Assembly: GCA_964404165.1 (NCBI GenBank)
Contig: CAYOIZ010000024.1
Location: forward strand, 1 to 64,000
Source of the DNA: DASYLJ01 sp964404165
Lineage (GTDB): Bacteria; Desulfobacterota; Binatia; DP-6
DNA length: 64,000 nucleotides
Direction: 5' to 3'
The notes beneath the pieces were generated by a model. It worked only from the letters and a program-made list of their open reading frames with translations. It was not told where the DNA came from and ran no database searches. The position numbers and the translations under genes were made by a program. Below are positions 20,687 through 28,201 of this stretch, piece after piece. Numbering within the stretch: position 1 is the stretch's first letter; each line of letters starts with the position of its first letter.

Positions 20687-21241
20687 CTAGGCTCGCCGCC
20701 ACTTGATCGAGCAGCCCATCGACGCGATCTGCTCGCGTGCCGGCTGCTCGCCGGCGAGCAGCGCATCGAAGGCGGCCGCCAGCTCGCGCCGCTGCACCTT
20801 CGCGGGCTCCTTCCAGCTGTCGTCGAGGCGGCCGTGGTAGGCGAGTCGTCTCGACCGGTCATAGACGAAGATGTCGGGCGTGCAGACGGCGTCGAAGGCG
20901 CGCGCCACGTCCTGGCCGGCGTCGATCAGGTAGGGGAAGCCGTAGCCCTGCTCGCGCCAGCGCCGCAGGAGGTTCGCCGGGCTGTCGTCGGGGTAGTCGG
21001 TGGGGTCGTTCGAGCAGACGCCCACCATCTGGACGCCGCGCGGGCCGTACTCACGTCCCAACGCGATCAGCCGCTCCTCGATGGCCTGGACGTAGGGGCA
21101 ATGGTTGCAGATGAAGAGGACCGCGAGCACGGGTTTGTCGGCGGCGTCGTCCCGGGCGAAGATGCCCCCGTCCACACGCGGCAACCGGAAGTCGGGGCAT
21201 GGGGTGCCGAGCGGAACGGAGCGATTCTCGGTGAGCGCCAT
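20687..21241 (-). CDS. Thioredoxin-fold redoxin (AhpC/TSA-like)
   Basis: A 184-aa cytoplasmic protein with a redoxin fold: GTPCPDFRLPRVDGG at the N-terminus, active-site ICNHCPYVQAIEERL (CxxC near residues 49-52), then MVGVCSNDPTDYPDDSP and DAVCTPDIFVYD with the cis-Pro region. This CNHCPY type is widespread as a stand-alone thioredoxin-family protein of unassigned substrate, probably a peroxidase or disulphide reductase. It is divergent from the small gene at 21278. Confidence 0.82.
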   Translation of the reverse strand: MALTENRSVPLGTPCPDFRLPRVDGGIFARDDAADKPVLAVLFICNHCPYVQAIEERLIALGREYGPRGVQMVGVCSNDPTDYPDDSPANLLRRWREQGYGFPYLIDAGQDVARAFDAVCTPDIFVYDRSRRLAYHGRLDDSWKEPAKVQRRELAAAFDALLAGEQPAREQIASMGCSIKWRRA

Positions 21242-21277
21242 GCAGGTCGGTTACCGCCGGCCGCAGAAGGAGGCAAG

Positions 21278-21610
21278 GTGGAGACCATCCTGAACCTGCC
21301 GGCCGTGCGTCCGGGCCGGTTGGCGGCGACGCTGGTGTCGGCCTCGCTGCTGGACGAGGCGCGCGACCTCCGCCCTCTGCTTCGCGGCGCGCACCTGGAG
21401 GAGCTGCCCGAGGGCCTGCGCCTGGTCCTGCGCCTCGACGTCCGGACGATCGCCCAGCTCGCCGACGTCATCCGCGACCTCGCCGACCACTGGGCGTTCC
21501 TCTCGTTCCGCCTGTTGGCGTCGCCCCCGGTGTGCTGGCTCGAGATCGAGGGGACCGGCGACGCCGCGGCGGTCGCACGCGCGGTGTTCGGCGAGCTCGG
21601 CGCCGCCTAA
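21278..21610 (+). CDS. Small protein of unknown function
   Basis: A 110-aa product from GTG 21278, chosen for a near-ideal ribosome site (AGAAGGAGG about 6 bases upstream); a much longer open frame upstream is antisense to the redoxin gene. No family was recognised. The sequence is soluble and alternates helix and strand (LRLVLRLDVRTIAQLADVIRDLADHWAFLSFRLL ... WLEIEGTGDAAAVARAVFGELG). The pattern could suit a small alpha/beta ligand-binding fold. It shares a 36-bp divergent gap with the redoxin gene. Confidence 0.6.
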   Translation: METILNLPAVRPGRLAATLVSASLLDEARDLRPLLRGAHLEELPEGLRLVLRLDVRTIAQLADVIRDLADHWAFLSFRLLASPPVCWLEIEGTGDAAAVARAVFGELGAA

Positions 21611-21661
21611 CCGCAACGAGGTTGCGAAAGCCATCGTGGCGTGTACTTCTGTGCCGCCGCG

Positions 21662-22402
21662 ATGTCCCCCCTGGTTCTCGCCCTCATCGCCACCCTCTGG
21701 GTGAGTGCCATCTCGCTCGTCGGCATCGTCGTCTTCTACGCGCGACGGCCGACGGAACGCGGCAACGCCTTCCTCCTGAGCTTCGCAGCGGGCGTCCTGC
21801 TCGCGACGTCGTTCCTGGAGCTGCTCCCCGAGGCCGTCCACAAGGCCGAGCACGACGAGAACGTCTTCATCGCCACGCTGGTGGCGATGATCGCCTTCTT
21901 CCTCCTCGAGCGCCTGCTGCACGGCTTCCACGTGCACGAGGACGACAGCCACGCGGTGACGTCGCGCTACCTGATCCTCGTCGGCGACGGCCTGCACAAC
22001 TTCATCGACGGCATCATCATCGCGGCGAGCTTCGCCGTCAGCCCGGAGCTGGGCTTCGCCACGACCTTCGCGGTCACCGTGCACGAGGTGCCGCAGGAGC
22101 TGGCCGACTACGGCATCCTGATCGGCGGCGGGTTCTCGCGCAGCCAGGCGCTGTTCCTGAACTTCGTGTCGGGCCTGACGTCGGTCCTGGGCGCGCTCGC
22201 GTTCTTCCTGATCTCACCCGCCATCGAGGGGCAGATCGCCTGGTTCATGACGGCCACCGCCGGCATGTTCATCTACATCGCCGGCTCCGACCTGATCCCG
22301 CAACTGCATCACCACCGCACCGGGTTGAGCGCGTGGATATACATGCCGTTCCTCGGCGGCGTGCTCCTGATCGCGATCATGGGTGCGCTGATCGCGCACT
22401 GA
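21662..22402 (+). CDS. ZIP-family metal transporter
   Basis: A 246-aa protein with about eight membrane helices. ZIP signatures: ISLVGIVVFYARR, FLLSFAAGVLLATSFLELLPEA (metal-site helix), a His/Asp loop (HGFHVHEDDSHAV), then the core motif LVGDGLHNFIDGIIIAASF and HEVPQELADYGIL with metal-binding His/Asn/Asp/Glu residues. The family imports Zn2+ or related divalent cations. The start ATG 21662 is preferred to GTG 21641, which adds seven hydrophilic residues. The 3' end overlaps the convergent SDR gene by 26 bp. Confidence 0.88.
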   Translation: MSPLVLALIATLWVSAISLVGIVVFYARRPTERGNAFLLSFAAGVLLATSFLELLPEAVHKAEHDENVFIATLVAMIAFFLLERLLHGFHVHEDDSHAVTSRYLILVGDGLHNFIDGIIIAASFAVSPELGFATTFAVTVHEVPQELADYGILIGGGFSRSQALFLNFVSGLTSVLGALAFFLISPAIEGQIAWFMTATAGMFIYIAGSDLIPQLHHHRTGLSAWIYMPFLGGVLLIAIMGALIAH

Positions 22403-23189
22403 CGCGCGCGCGCTCGATCACCGCCGGCGGCACCGGGTCGAAGCGCGCGGCCCCCGCACGGAACATGCCGGGCGCCAGCACCCGGAAGAGCCACGCGAAG
22501 CGCATCGTCCACGGCACCCACGCCTCGAACCGGCGGCGCGCGATGCAGTCGAACACCGCCGCCGACACCGCGCTCGGCGGCAGCTTGCGGCCGTGGAACG
22601 CCGTCGGCTCGTCGGTCTTCTGCCAGATCTCGGTGTCGATCGGGCCGACGTGGATGACGGCGGTGTGGATGCCCGAGCCGGCGAGATCGAGGCCGCAGCC
22701 CTCGGTGAAGCCGGTGAGCGCGAACTTCGAGGCGGCGTACACCGCCTCGCGCGGCGGCGGCAGCTTGCCCGCCACCGACGAGACGTTGACGATCCATCCC
22801 TCGCCGCGCACCAGCATCGGACGCATCGCCGCCAGCGTGAGCCACGCCGGCGCCAGGAAGTTCACCCGCATGACGTAGTCGATCTCGTCGGGCGTCACGT
22901 CGTAGAGCTGCTTGTGCTTCGAGATGCCGGCGTTGTTGACGACGACGTCGACGCGGCCGAAGCGCGCCAGCGCGCGCGTCACCAGGCTTTCCGTGAAGGC
23001 CCGATCGGCGACGTCGCCGACCAGCGCTTCCACGTTCGGTCCGCACGCATGCGCCACCTCGGCGAGCGGCTCGGCACGCCGCGCGCACACCACCAGCGAG
23101 GCGCCGCGTGCCGCGAAGTCGAGCGCGAGCTGGCGCCCGATGCCCGACGACACGCCGGTGATGATCGCCGTGCGACCGTGATAGTCCAT
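22377..23189 (-). CDS. Short-chain dehydrogenase/reductase
   Basis: A 270-aa Rossmann oxidoreductase. It has the TGVSSGIG cofactor motif at residues 11-18, NNAG, a catalytic Ser (NVSSVAG), and YAASK with catalytic Tyr and Lys near residue 152. A classical SDR acting on an alcohol/ketone with NAD(P)H. It resembles DltE/YqjQ-type SDRs with a C-terminal extension but the substrate is unknown. It converges with the ZIP gene and lies 40 bp downstream of the copper ATPase on the same strand. Confidence 0.87.
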   Translation of the reverse strand: MDYHGRTAIITGVSSGIGRQLALDFAARGASLVVCARRAEPLAEVAHACGPNVEALVGDVADRAFTESLVTRALARFGRVDVVVNNAGISKHKQLYDVTPDEIDYVMRVNFLAPAWLTLAAMRPMLVRGEGWIVNVSSVAGKLPPPREAVYAASKFALTGFTEGCGLDLAGSGIHTAVIHVGPIDTEIWQKTDEPTAFHGRKLPPSAVSAAVFDCIARRRFEAWVPWTMRFAWLFRVLAPGMFRAGAARFDPVPPAVIERARVSARSAHP

Positions 23190-23228
23190 GCGCCGCCGTC
23201 TCGCAGAGGGACGGCGGCAGCGTCAAGC

Positions 23229-25625
23229 TCAGAGCGCCAGCCGTCGTAGACGGAGCGCGTTGCCGATGACCGACACGGAGCTGAGGCTCATGGCCGCCGC
23301 CGCGATCATCGGGCTCAGGAGCAGCCCCGTCACCGGATAGAGCACACCGGCGGCGATGGGCACGCCGATGGCGTTGTAGACGAACGCCAGGAACAGGTTC
23401 TCGCGGATGTTGCGCATGACGCCGCGCGAGAGCCGTTGCGCGCGTGCGATGCCGCGCAGGTCGCCCTGCACCAGCGTGACGCCGGCGCTCTCCATGGCGA
23501 CGTCGGTGCCGGTGCCCATGGCGATGCCGACGTGGGCCCGCGCCAGCGCGGGCGCATCATTGACGCCGTCGCCGGCCATGGCGACGGTTCGCCCTTCGGC
23601 CACGAGCCGCTCGACGGTGGCGCTCTTGTGCTCGGGCAGCACCTCCGCCTGCACCTCATCGATGCCGAGCTGGCGGGCGACGGCTTCGGCCGTCGTGCGG
23701 CTGTCGCCGGTGAGCATGACGATGCGGAGCCCGTCGGCACGGAGCAGGCGCAGCGCCTCCGGGGTGGATGCCTTGATCGGATCGGCGACGCCGAGCAGGC
23801 CCGCCGCGACGCCGTCGACGGCGACGAACATCACGGTCTGTCCCTCCCGTCGCAGCGCCTCGGCCCGGTCGGCGAGCGCGCCGGGGGCGATGCCGAGCTC
23901 GTCGAGCAGCGCACGATTGCCGAGCGCCACGCGCGCGCCGTTCACGCGGCCGGTGACGCCCTTGCCCGTGATCGAGCGGAAGTCGTCGACGGGCGCGAGC
24001 GTCGCACCGCGATCGGATGCGCCCTGCACGATGGCCCCGGCGAGCGGATGCTCGCTGCCGCGCTCGAGGCTCGCGGCCAGCGCCAGCAGATCGGCGCGTC
24101 CTTCGACGGTGACGAGGCGCGGCTTGCCCTCGGTGAGGGTGCCGGTCTTGTCGACCACCAGGGTGTCGACCTTCTCGAGCAGCTCGAGCGCTTCCGCGTT
24201 GCGGATGAGCACGCCTGCCTGTGCGCCGCGCCCGGTGCCCACCATGATCGACATGGGCGTGGCCAGGCCGAGCGCGCACGGGCACGCGATGATCAGCACC
24301 GACACCGCGGCGACGAGCGCGTGCGCCAGGCGCGGCTCGGGACCGACCAGCATCCAGACCACGAACGCCACGACGGCCACCGCGATCACGGCCGGCACGA
24401 ACCACCCCGACACGACGTCGGCGAGGCGTTGGATGGGCGCGCGGCTCCGCTGCGCGTCGCTCACCATCTGGACGATGCGGGCCAGCAGCGTGTCGCGGCC
24501 GACCTTGTCGGCGCGGATGACGAGGGAGCCGGTGCCGTTGACGGTGCCGCCGACGACGCGCGCGCCGGGCTGCTTCTCGACCGGGATCGGCTCGCCGCTC
24601 ACCATCGACTCGTCGACGGCGCTGCTCCCCTCCTCTACCACGCCGTCGACGGGCACCTTCTCGCCCGGCCGCACGCGCAGGCGGTCGCCGACCTGGATCG
24701 ACTCGATCGGCACGTCGGCCTCGGTGCCGTCGGGGCCGAGACGTCGCGCGGTCTTCGGTGCGAGCCCGAGGAGCGCACGGAGCGCACTCCCGGTCTGGCT
24801 GCGCGCGCGCAGCTCGAGCACCTGGCCGACCAGGACCAGCGTCGTGATCACCGCCGCCGCTTCGAAGTAGATCGGCACGCCGTGCGGTCCCGTCGCCGGA
24901 ATGAGGTGCGGGAACACCGTGGCGACGACGCTGTAGCCGTAGGCCACGCCGGTGCCGATGGCGATCAGCGTGAACATGTTGAGGTGGCCGGTGCGGATCG
25001 ACGCCCAGCCGCGAACGAAGAACGGCGTCGCACCCCAGAGCACGACGGGCGTCGCGAGCACGAGCTGTATCCACGCCAGCACGTGCGGCGCGACGGCGTG
25101 CTGCACCGGCTGTCCCGGGATCACGTCGGACATCGCGAGCAGGAAGAGCGGCACGGTGGCGACGGCGCAGAGGCGGAGCCGTCGCGTCATGTCGTCGAGC
25201 TCGGGATTGGACTCGTCGGCGTCGAGTGAGACGGTGCGTGGCTCGAGCGCCATGCCGCAGATGGGACAGCTGCCCGGTCCGCGTTGCACGATCTCCGGGT
25301 GCATCGGGCAGGTGTATTCCTGCGTCGGGTCGGCGGCGGGCTTCGTCGTGGGATGCAGGAACTCGTCGGGATTCGCCGCGAAGCGCTCCTTGCAGCGCGC
25401 GCCGCAGAAGTGGTGGTCGCCGTGGTGGTGCGCGGTCTTCGTCGCGTCGACGCTCATGCCGCAGACGGGATCGCGCACGAGGTTCGGAACGAACGCGCCG
25501 GGATCGGCGGCGAATCGCTGCAGGCAGCCCTCGCTGCAGAAGTGATACTCGGTGCCGGACGCCTTCCGATGGTGCGCGGTCGCCGTCGGGTCGACGGTCA
25601 TGCCGCAGACGGGGTCCTTCGTCAT
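23229..25625 (-). CDS. copA: Copper-translocating P-type ATPase with N-terminal YHS domains
   Basis: A 798-aa P1B-type ATPase exporting Cu(I), or Ag(I), across the inner membrane. The N-terminus lacks the usual HMA CxxC domain. It has two YHS-type domains (DPVCGMTVDP near residue 4, DPVCGMSVDA near 50) and a heavy-metal-binding module with YTCPMHPEI and CPICGMAL (about 104-126). The core has the CPC motif in CPCALGLATP, phosphorylation site DKTGTLT, the HP motif in GSEHPLAGAI, and GDGVNDAPAL. The gene stands alone on the minus strand. The triple metal-binding N-terminus suggests a CopA tuned by periplasmic or cytosolic copper delivery. Confidence 0.92.
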   Translation of the reverse strand: MTKDPVCGMTVDPTATAHHRKASGTEYHFCSEGCLQRFAADPGAFVPNLVRDPVCGMSVDATKTAHHHGDHHFCGARCKERFAANPDEFLHPTTKPAADPTQEYTCPMHPEIVQRGPGSCPICGMALEPRTVSLDADESNPELDDMTRRLRLCAVATVPLFLLAMSDVIPGQPVQHAVAPHVLAWIQLVLATPVVLWGATPFFVRGWASIRTGHLNMFTLIAIGTGVAYGYSVVATVFPHLIPATGPHGVPIYFEAAAVITTLVLVGQVLELRARSQTGSALRALLGLAPKTARRLGPDGTEADVPIESIQVGDRLRVRPGEKVPVDGVVEEGSSAVDESMVSGEPIPVEKQPGARVVGGTVNGTGSLVIRADKVGRDTLLARIVQMVSDAQRSRAPIQRLADVVSGWFVPAVIAVAVVAFVVWMLVGPEPRLAHALVAAVSVLIIACPCALGLATPMSIMVGTGRGAQAGVLIRNAEALELLEKVDTLVVDKTGTLTEGKPRLVTVEGRADLLALAASLERGSEHPLAGAIVQGASDRGATLAPVDDFRSITGKGVTGRVNGARVALGNRALLDELGIAPGALADRAEALRREGQTVMFVAVDGVAAGLLGVADPIKASTPEALRLLRADGLRIVMLTGDSRTTAEAVARQLGIDEVQAEVLPEHKSATVERLVAEGRTVAMAGDGVNDAPALARAHVGIAMGTGTDVAMESAGVTLVQGDLRGIARAQRLSRGVMRNIRENLFLAFVYNAIGVPIAAGVLYPVTGLLLSPMIAAAAMSLSSVSVIGNALRLRRLAL

Positions 25626-25696
25626 CCAGGTTAGCGGTTACGGCCGGACCGGCGCGGAGTCAAAGGGACGGCACGCCGCGTGCACTCTCCAGACGC

Positions 25697-25966
25697 ATGC
25701 GAACGCTCGTGGTGGTGCTGGTGGTTGGGTTTCTCGGGGTTCCGGCCGTGTTCGCCGCTCGGCGAGTGCCGAAGGATGAACCACCGCGTGCAACGGATCT
25801 GTTGCGCGCGAAACGCTTCGCCGACGAGGTGGAGGAGCGCCGCAAGCTCCCGCCGCCGATCCAGGGCACGGGATGGCGGCAGGGCGGCACGGGCTGGAAC
25901 GCGCCGAGCGCGCCGCGGGGTGGGAGGAAGGTCCAGGGTCGTGTCGGGCCGGGGACGCGGCGATAG
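25697..25966 (+). CDS. Small exported protein of unknown function
   Basis: An 89-aa product from ATG 25697 with a signal peptide (MRTLVVVLVVGFLGVPAVFA) followed by a basic, Gly/Pro/Arg-rich mature part (PPPIQGTGWRQGGTGWNAP). The open frame continues upstream antisense to copA and that part is discounted. No family recognised; the real basis is the export signal and isolated position before a hairpin. Confidence 0.45.
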   Translation: MRTLVVVLVVGFLGVPAVFAARRVPKDEPPRATDLLRAKRFADEVEERRKLPPPIQGTGWRQGGTGWNAPSAPRGGRKVQGRVGPGTRR

Positions 25967-25981
25967 GCGTTCGCGTGGCGT

Positions 25982-26015
25982 GGGGCGGCCCGGCATCGGT
26001 CGGTCGGGCCGCCCC
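25982..26015. terminator. GC hairpin after the small exported protein gene
   Basis: A 10-bp stem GGGGCGGCCC / GGGCCGCCCC with a 14-nt loop, starting 15 bp after the stop. No T tract, so it is a candidate terminator only. Confidence 0.4.
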
Positions 26016-26030
26016 GAGGCGTGTTCGGGG

Positions 26031-26059
26031 TTGACCCTCTCGGGGGCGGTGGGTATACG
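26031..26059 (+). promoter_or_regulatory. Sigma-70-like promoter for tRNA-Ala
   Basis: TTGACC (26031-26036), 17-bp spacer, TATACG (26054-26059). The expected start is near 26066, about 58 bp before the tRNA. This is the best housekeeping-type promoter in the left arm. Confidence 0.65.
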
Positions 26060-26123
26060 CGGGGTTCCTCGCAACACCACCTGCCCGTCGTCGTCCATTG
26101 CGCCGTCCTGGCGCATTCCATGT

Positions 26124-26202
<79 letters not shown>

Positions 26203-26264
26203 GATCTGTGCAATTCCAACTCGTTAGCACTCGCTCAACTCAGCCACGCACGCCCTGACACTGG

Positions 26265-27329
26265 TTACTCTGCGCGTTCTCTGCGGGTTCTCATGGGCAC
26301 CACCGCGCCGTGGTCGCTTCCGCGGGCCGCTGCGGTCCGCAGATCGTCAAGCGCAATGATGTGGTAGCGCTTGAGCATGGATGGCGTCCGGTGACCGGAG
26401 AACGCCATCACGGTATGGGGATCGACGCCGGCACCGATCAAGTGCCGCACTCCGGACCGTCGCAGGTCGTGGACGATGCGGCCGGCGAGCCCGATGGCGG
26501 TGCATGCCTTCGCCCATAGTTTCCTGAAGTCACCAACGGGCTTCCCGTCCCGGTGAAAAATGAACTGACAGTCGAGACGACGGGTTGCGAGCCGCCGGCC
26601 CATGATCGCGGCGAGTTCCCCGGTATCGACGGGGAGAATGCGCGGCTGCTTGTTCTTGCTGTGCTCGGGACGGAGTCGGATCGCTCCCTCCCCCCGGTCA
26701 TAGTCCCTCCACTGCAGGGTCCGCACCTCCCCTATGCGCCACGCACTCCAGAACAGAAACCCGACGACGTCCGCGATGTCCGTGTCCAGGTTCGAGCAGA
26801 GGGCGGCGACTTCCTCCCGGCTGAAGAATCCCTGCCGGATGCGGGACGGATCACCGTCAGGCTTCGGGATGTAAGGCTTCAGCCGCAGCTTCCGAGCACG
26901 CACCGCGAGGGTGAACGCCTTCCCGAGTAGCGCCAACTCGATTCTGACAGTGGCGTTCGCTGCACCCTCCTGCTGGCGGGAGAGGATGTAGCTGTCGAGC
27001 CGATCCGTGGTGATGGTGACAGCCTTCTCCTTCTCCCCGAAGTGCTCGACGACGTGTCGCCACGCATACGGCATCGTGGTCGCCGACTTCCGCGCGTTCA
27101 CCGCGTAGTCGATCGTGAGCATCGCTCCCAAATCCCCGACGGTGATCCGCTGCTCGTTCGGGATCACGTCCCCCCGCATCACGTCGGCCATGCGCCGTCG
27201 AAGTACTCGCCGGGCCTTGGCTTCGTCCTCCTGCCCAGTGGACTGCCGCACCTGTTTCCCGTTCACGTAGTAGGCCATGAACCAGAATCGGCTTCCCGCG
27301 TCGCGGTAAATGCGCCCATCGCCTCTCAT
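26265..27329 (-). CDS. Tyrosine-type integrase of the element
   Basis: A 354-aa site-specific recombinase. It has an N-terminal arm-type-binding region (RIYRDAGSRFWFMAYYVNGK), a core-binding domain (about 62-150) and a catalytic domain. Catalytic residues are Arg198 in SAWRIGEVR, Lys226, His287/Arg290 in HDLRRSG, His313 in SGHRT and Tyr322. It faces the tRNA attachment site 62 bp away, so it is the integrase of this element. The ribosome site AAGGAGA is 7 bases before the ATG. An 8-codon leader frame ends in the start codon. Confidence 0.94.
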   Translation of the reverse strand: MRGDGRIYRDAGSRFWFMAYYVNGKQVRQSTGQEDEAKARRVLRRRMADVMRGDVIPNEQRITVGDLGAMLTIDYAVNARKSATTMPYAWRHVVEHFGEKEKAVTITTDRLDSYILSRQQEGAANATVRIELALLGKAFTLAVRARKLRLKPYIPKPDGDPSRIRQGFFSREEVAALCSNLDTDIADVVGFLFWSAWRIGEVRTLQWRDYDRGEGAIRLRPEHSKNKQPRILPVDTGELAAIMGRRLATRRLDCQFIFHRDGKPVGDFRKLWAKACTAIGLAGRIVHDLRRSGVRHLIGAGVDPHTVMAFSGHRTPSMLKRYHIIALDDLRTAAARGSDHGAVVPMRTRRERAE

Positions 27330-27352
27330 AGTGTGTCTCCTTGCCTTCCCAT
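27326..27352 (-). CDS. Possible 8-aa leader peptide before the integrase
   Basis: ATG 27352 opens MGRQGDTL and stops at TGA 27328-27326, which overlaps the integrase ATG (ATGA). The leader and the integrase each follow an identical AAGGAGACAC ribosome-binding sequence (minus strand, 27364-27355 and 27342-27333). Coupled translation of such a leader could limit integrase synthesis. It could also be chance. Confidence 0.3.
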   Translation of the reverse strand: MGRQGDTL

Positions 27353-27426
27353 CGGTGTCTCCTTCCGTGGACCTGACTCGCAGGTTTTTCCTGGATCAGC
27401 GCCATAGGTACGGATCGACCGGGGCG

Positions 27427-27738
27427 TCAAGACCGCTGTTTGGCGAGGTAACGTCGAATGCCTTCTACGGAGAAGCGAAGCGTCCTGGGTGGCAATCGCC
27501 TCGTAAACGGGAAACTGCTCGCATTCCGATAGACCCAGGAGGGCGACATGCAGAGGAGCTTCGCCGCCTCTTGGACATCAACCAAGGCATCGACCGGCGA
27601 CGCTGCGGGCGGGGGTACCGTCGCTGCCACCCGGGAGGCCACCGCCAGCGCCAACGCGCTGAGCTGCACGAGGAACGCACCGGCGTCCCCGGCCTCAATG
27701 TCGGTGACCTCTTCCAGCGACGGCAAGCGCGGCATCAT
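27427..27738 (-). CDS. HTH DNA-binding protein, excisionase/AlpA-like
   Basis: A 103-aa product from ATG 27738 (or the adjacent ATG 27735). The C-terminal part is a winged-helix module, VDVQEAAKLLCMSPSWVYRNA ... RTLRFSVEGIRRYL, as in AlpA/MerR-like excisionases that bend att DNA or regulate integrase. The N-terminal 40 residues are acidic and helical. Its start overlaps the stop of the 28-aa frame upstream. It is the last gene of the coupled operon and lies 97 bp before the integrase, so it is well placed to control excision. Confidence 0.75.
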   Translation of the reverse strand: MMPRLPSLEEVTDIEAGDAGAFLVQLSALALAVASRVAATVPPPAASPVDALVDVQEAAKLLCMSPSWVYRNASSFPFTRRLPPRTLRFSVEGIRRYLAKQRS

Positions 27739-27821
27739 GCGCGGTCGCCCTCCGGCGGTATCTCCCACTGCACGATCGCCAACCGATCGATCACGATCAC
27801 GAACATGGTGGCGCGGGTCAT
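27735..27821 (-). CDS. 28-aa peptide gene in the coupled operon
   Basis: ATG 27821 overlaps the stop of the 127-aa gene (ATGA), and its own TGA overlaps the ATGATG start of the HTH gene. The product MTRATMFVIVIDRLAIVQWE plus 8 residues begins with a hydrophobic strand. The double overlap fits the rest of the operon and argues that it is translated, at least to carry ribosomes to the HTH start. Function unknown. Confidence 0.5.
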   Translation of the reverse strand: MTRATMFVIVIDRLAIVQWEIPPEGDRA

Positions 27822-28201
27822 GGCTCGGCCAATACGCGCGCACCCGGGAATGCGGCTTTCGGGTCGATGACGGCGCCGATCGCCACCATGTCGAGCCCGC
27901 GCTTTAGGTGCATCTCCTCGGTCAGCACTACGTCGCGTGGATCTCCCCGCTCGACGAAGGACGCGGCCGTGATGTGGGACACGAGACAACGCTCACGGTC
28001 CAAGCGCCGTGAGAAGGGCAGCCAGGCACGAGGTACCGTGGCGTGTCGCCGGCAAAGGTCCGATGAGACTACCTTGTTCGCGAGCGCTTCACGCGCGATC
28101 GGCTCCAGCCGGCGTGGCCCCTGAACAATGAGGTTACCGCCACTTCTTTCGATGCGGAGCCCCGCCGCCTCGGCGCGTGCGACGAGCGTTATGCCGTCCA
28201 T
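27818..28201 (-). CDS. 127-aa element protein with TubC-like N-terminal region
   Basis: The N-terminus (TLVARAEAAGLRIERSGGNLIVQGPR) matches the pattern of the TubC N-terminal docking-domain family, which occurs beside primases in mobile elements. The rest is soluble and ends in DPKAAFPGARVLAEP. The start overlaps the 3' end of the primase gene by 13 bp, and the stop overlaps the 28-aa frame by 4 bp. The role is probably accessory to the primase; that is inferred from position only. Confidence 0.65.
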   Translation of the reverse strand: MDGITLVARAEAAGLRIERSGGNLIVQGPRRLEPIAREALANKVVSSDLCRRHATVPRAWLPFSRRLDRERCLVSHITAASFVERGDPRDVVLTEEMHLKRGLDMVAIGAVIDPKAAFPGARVLAEP

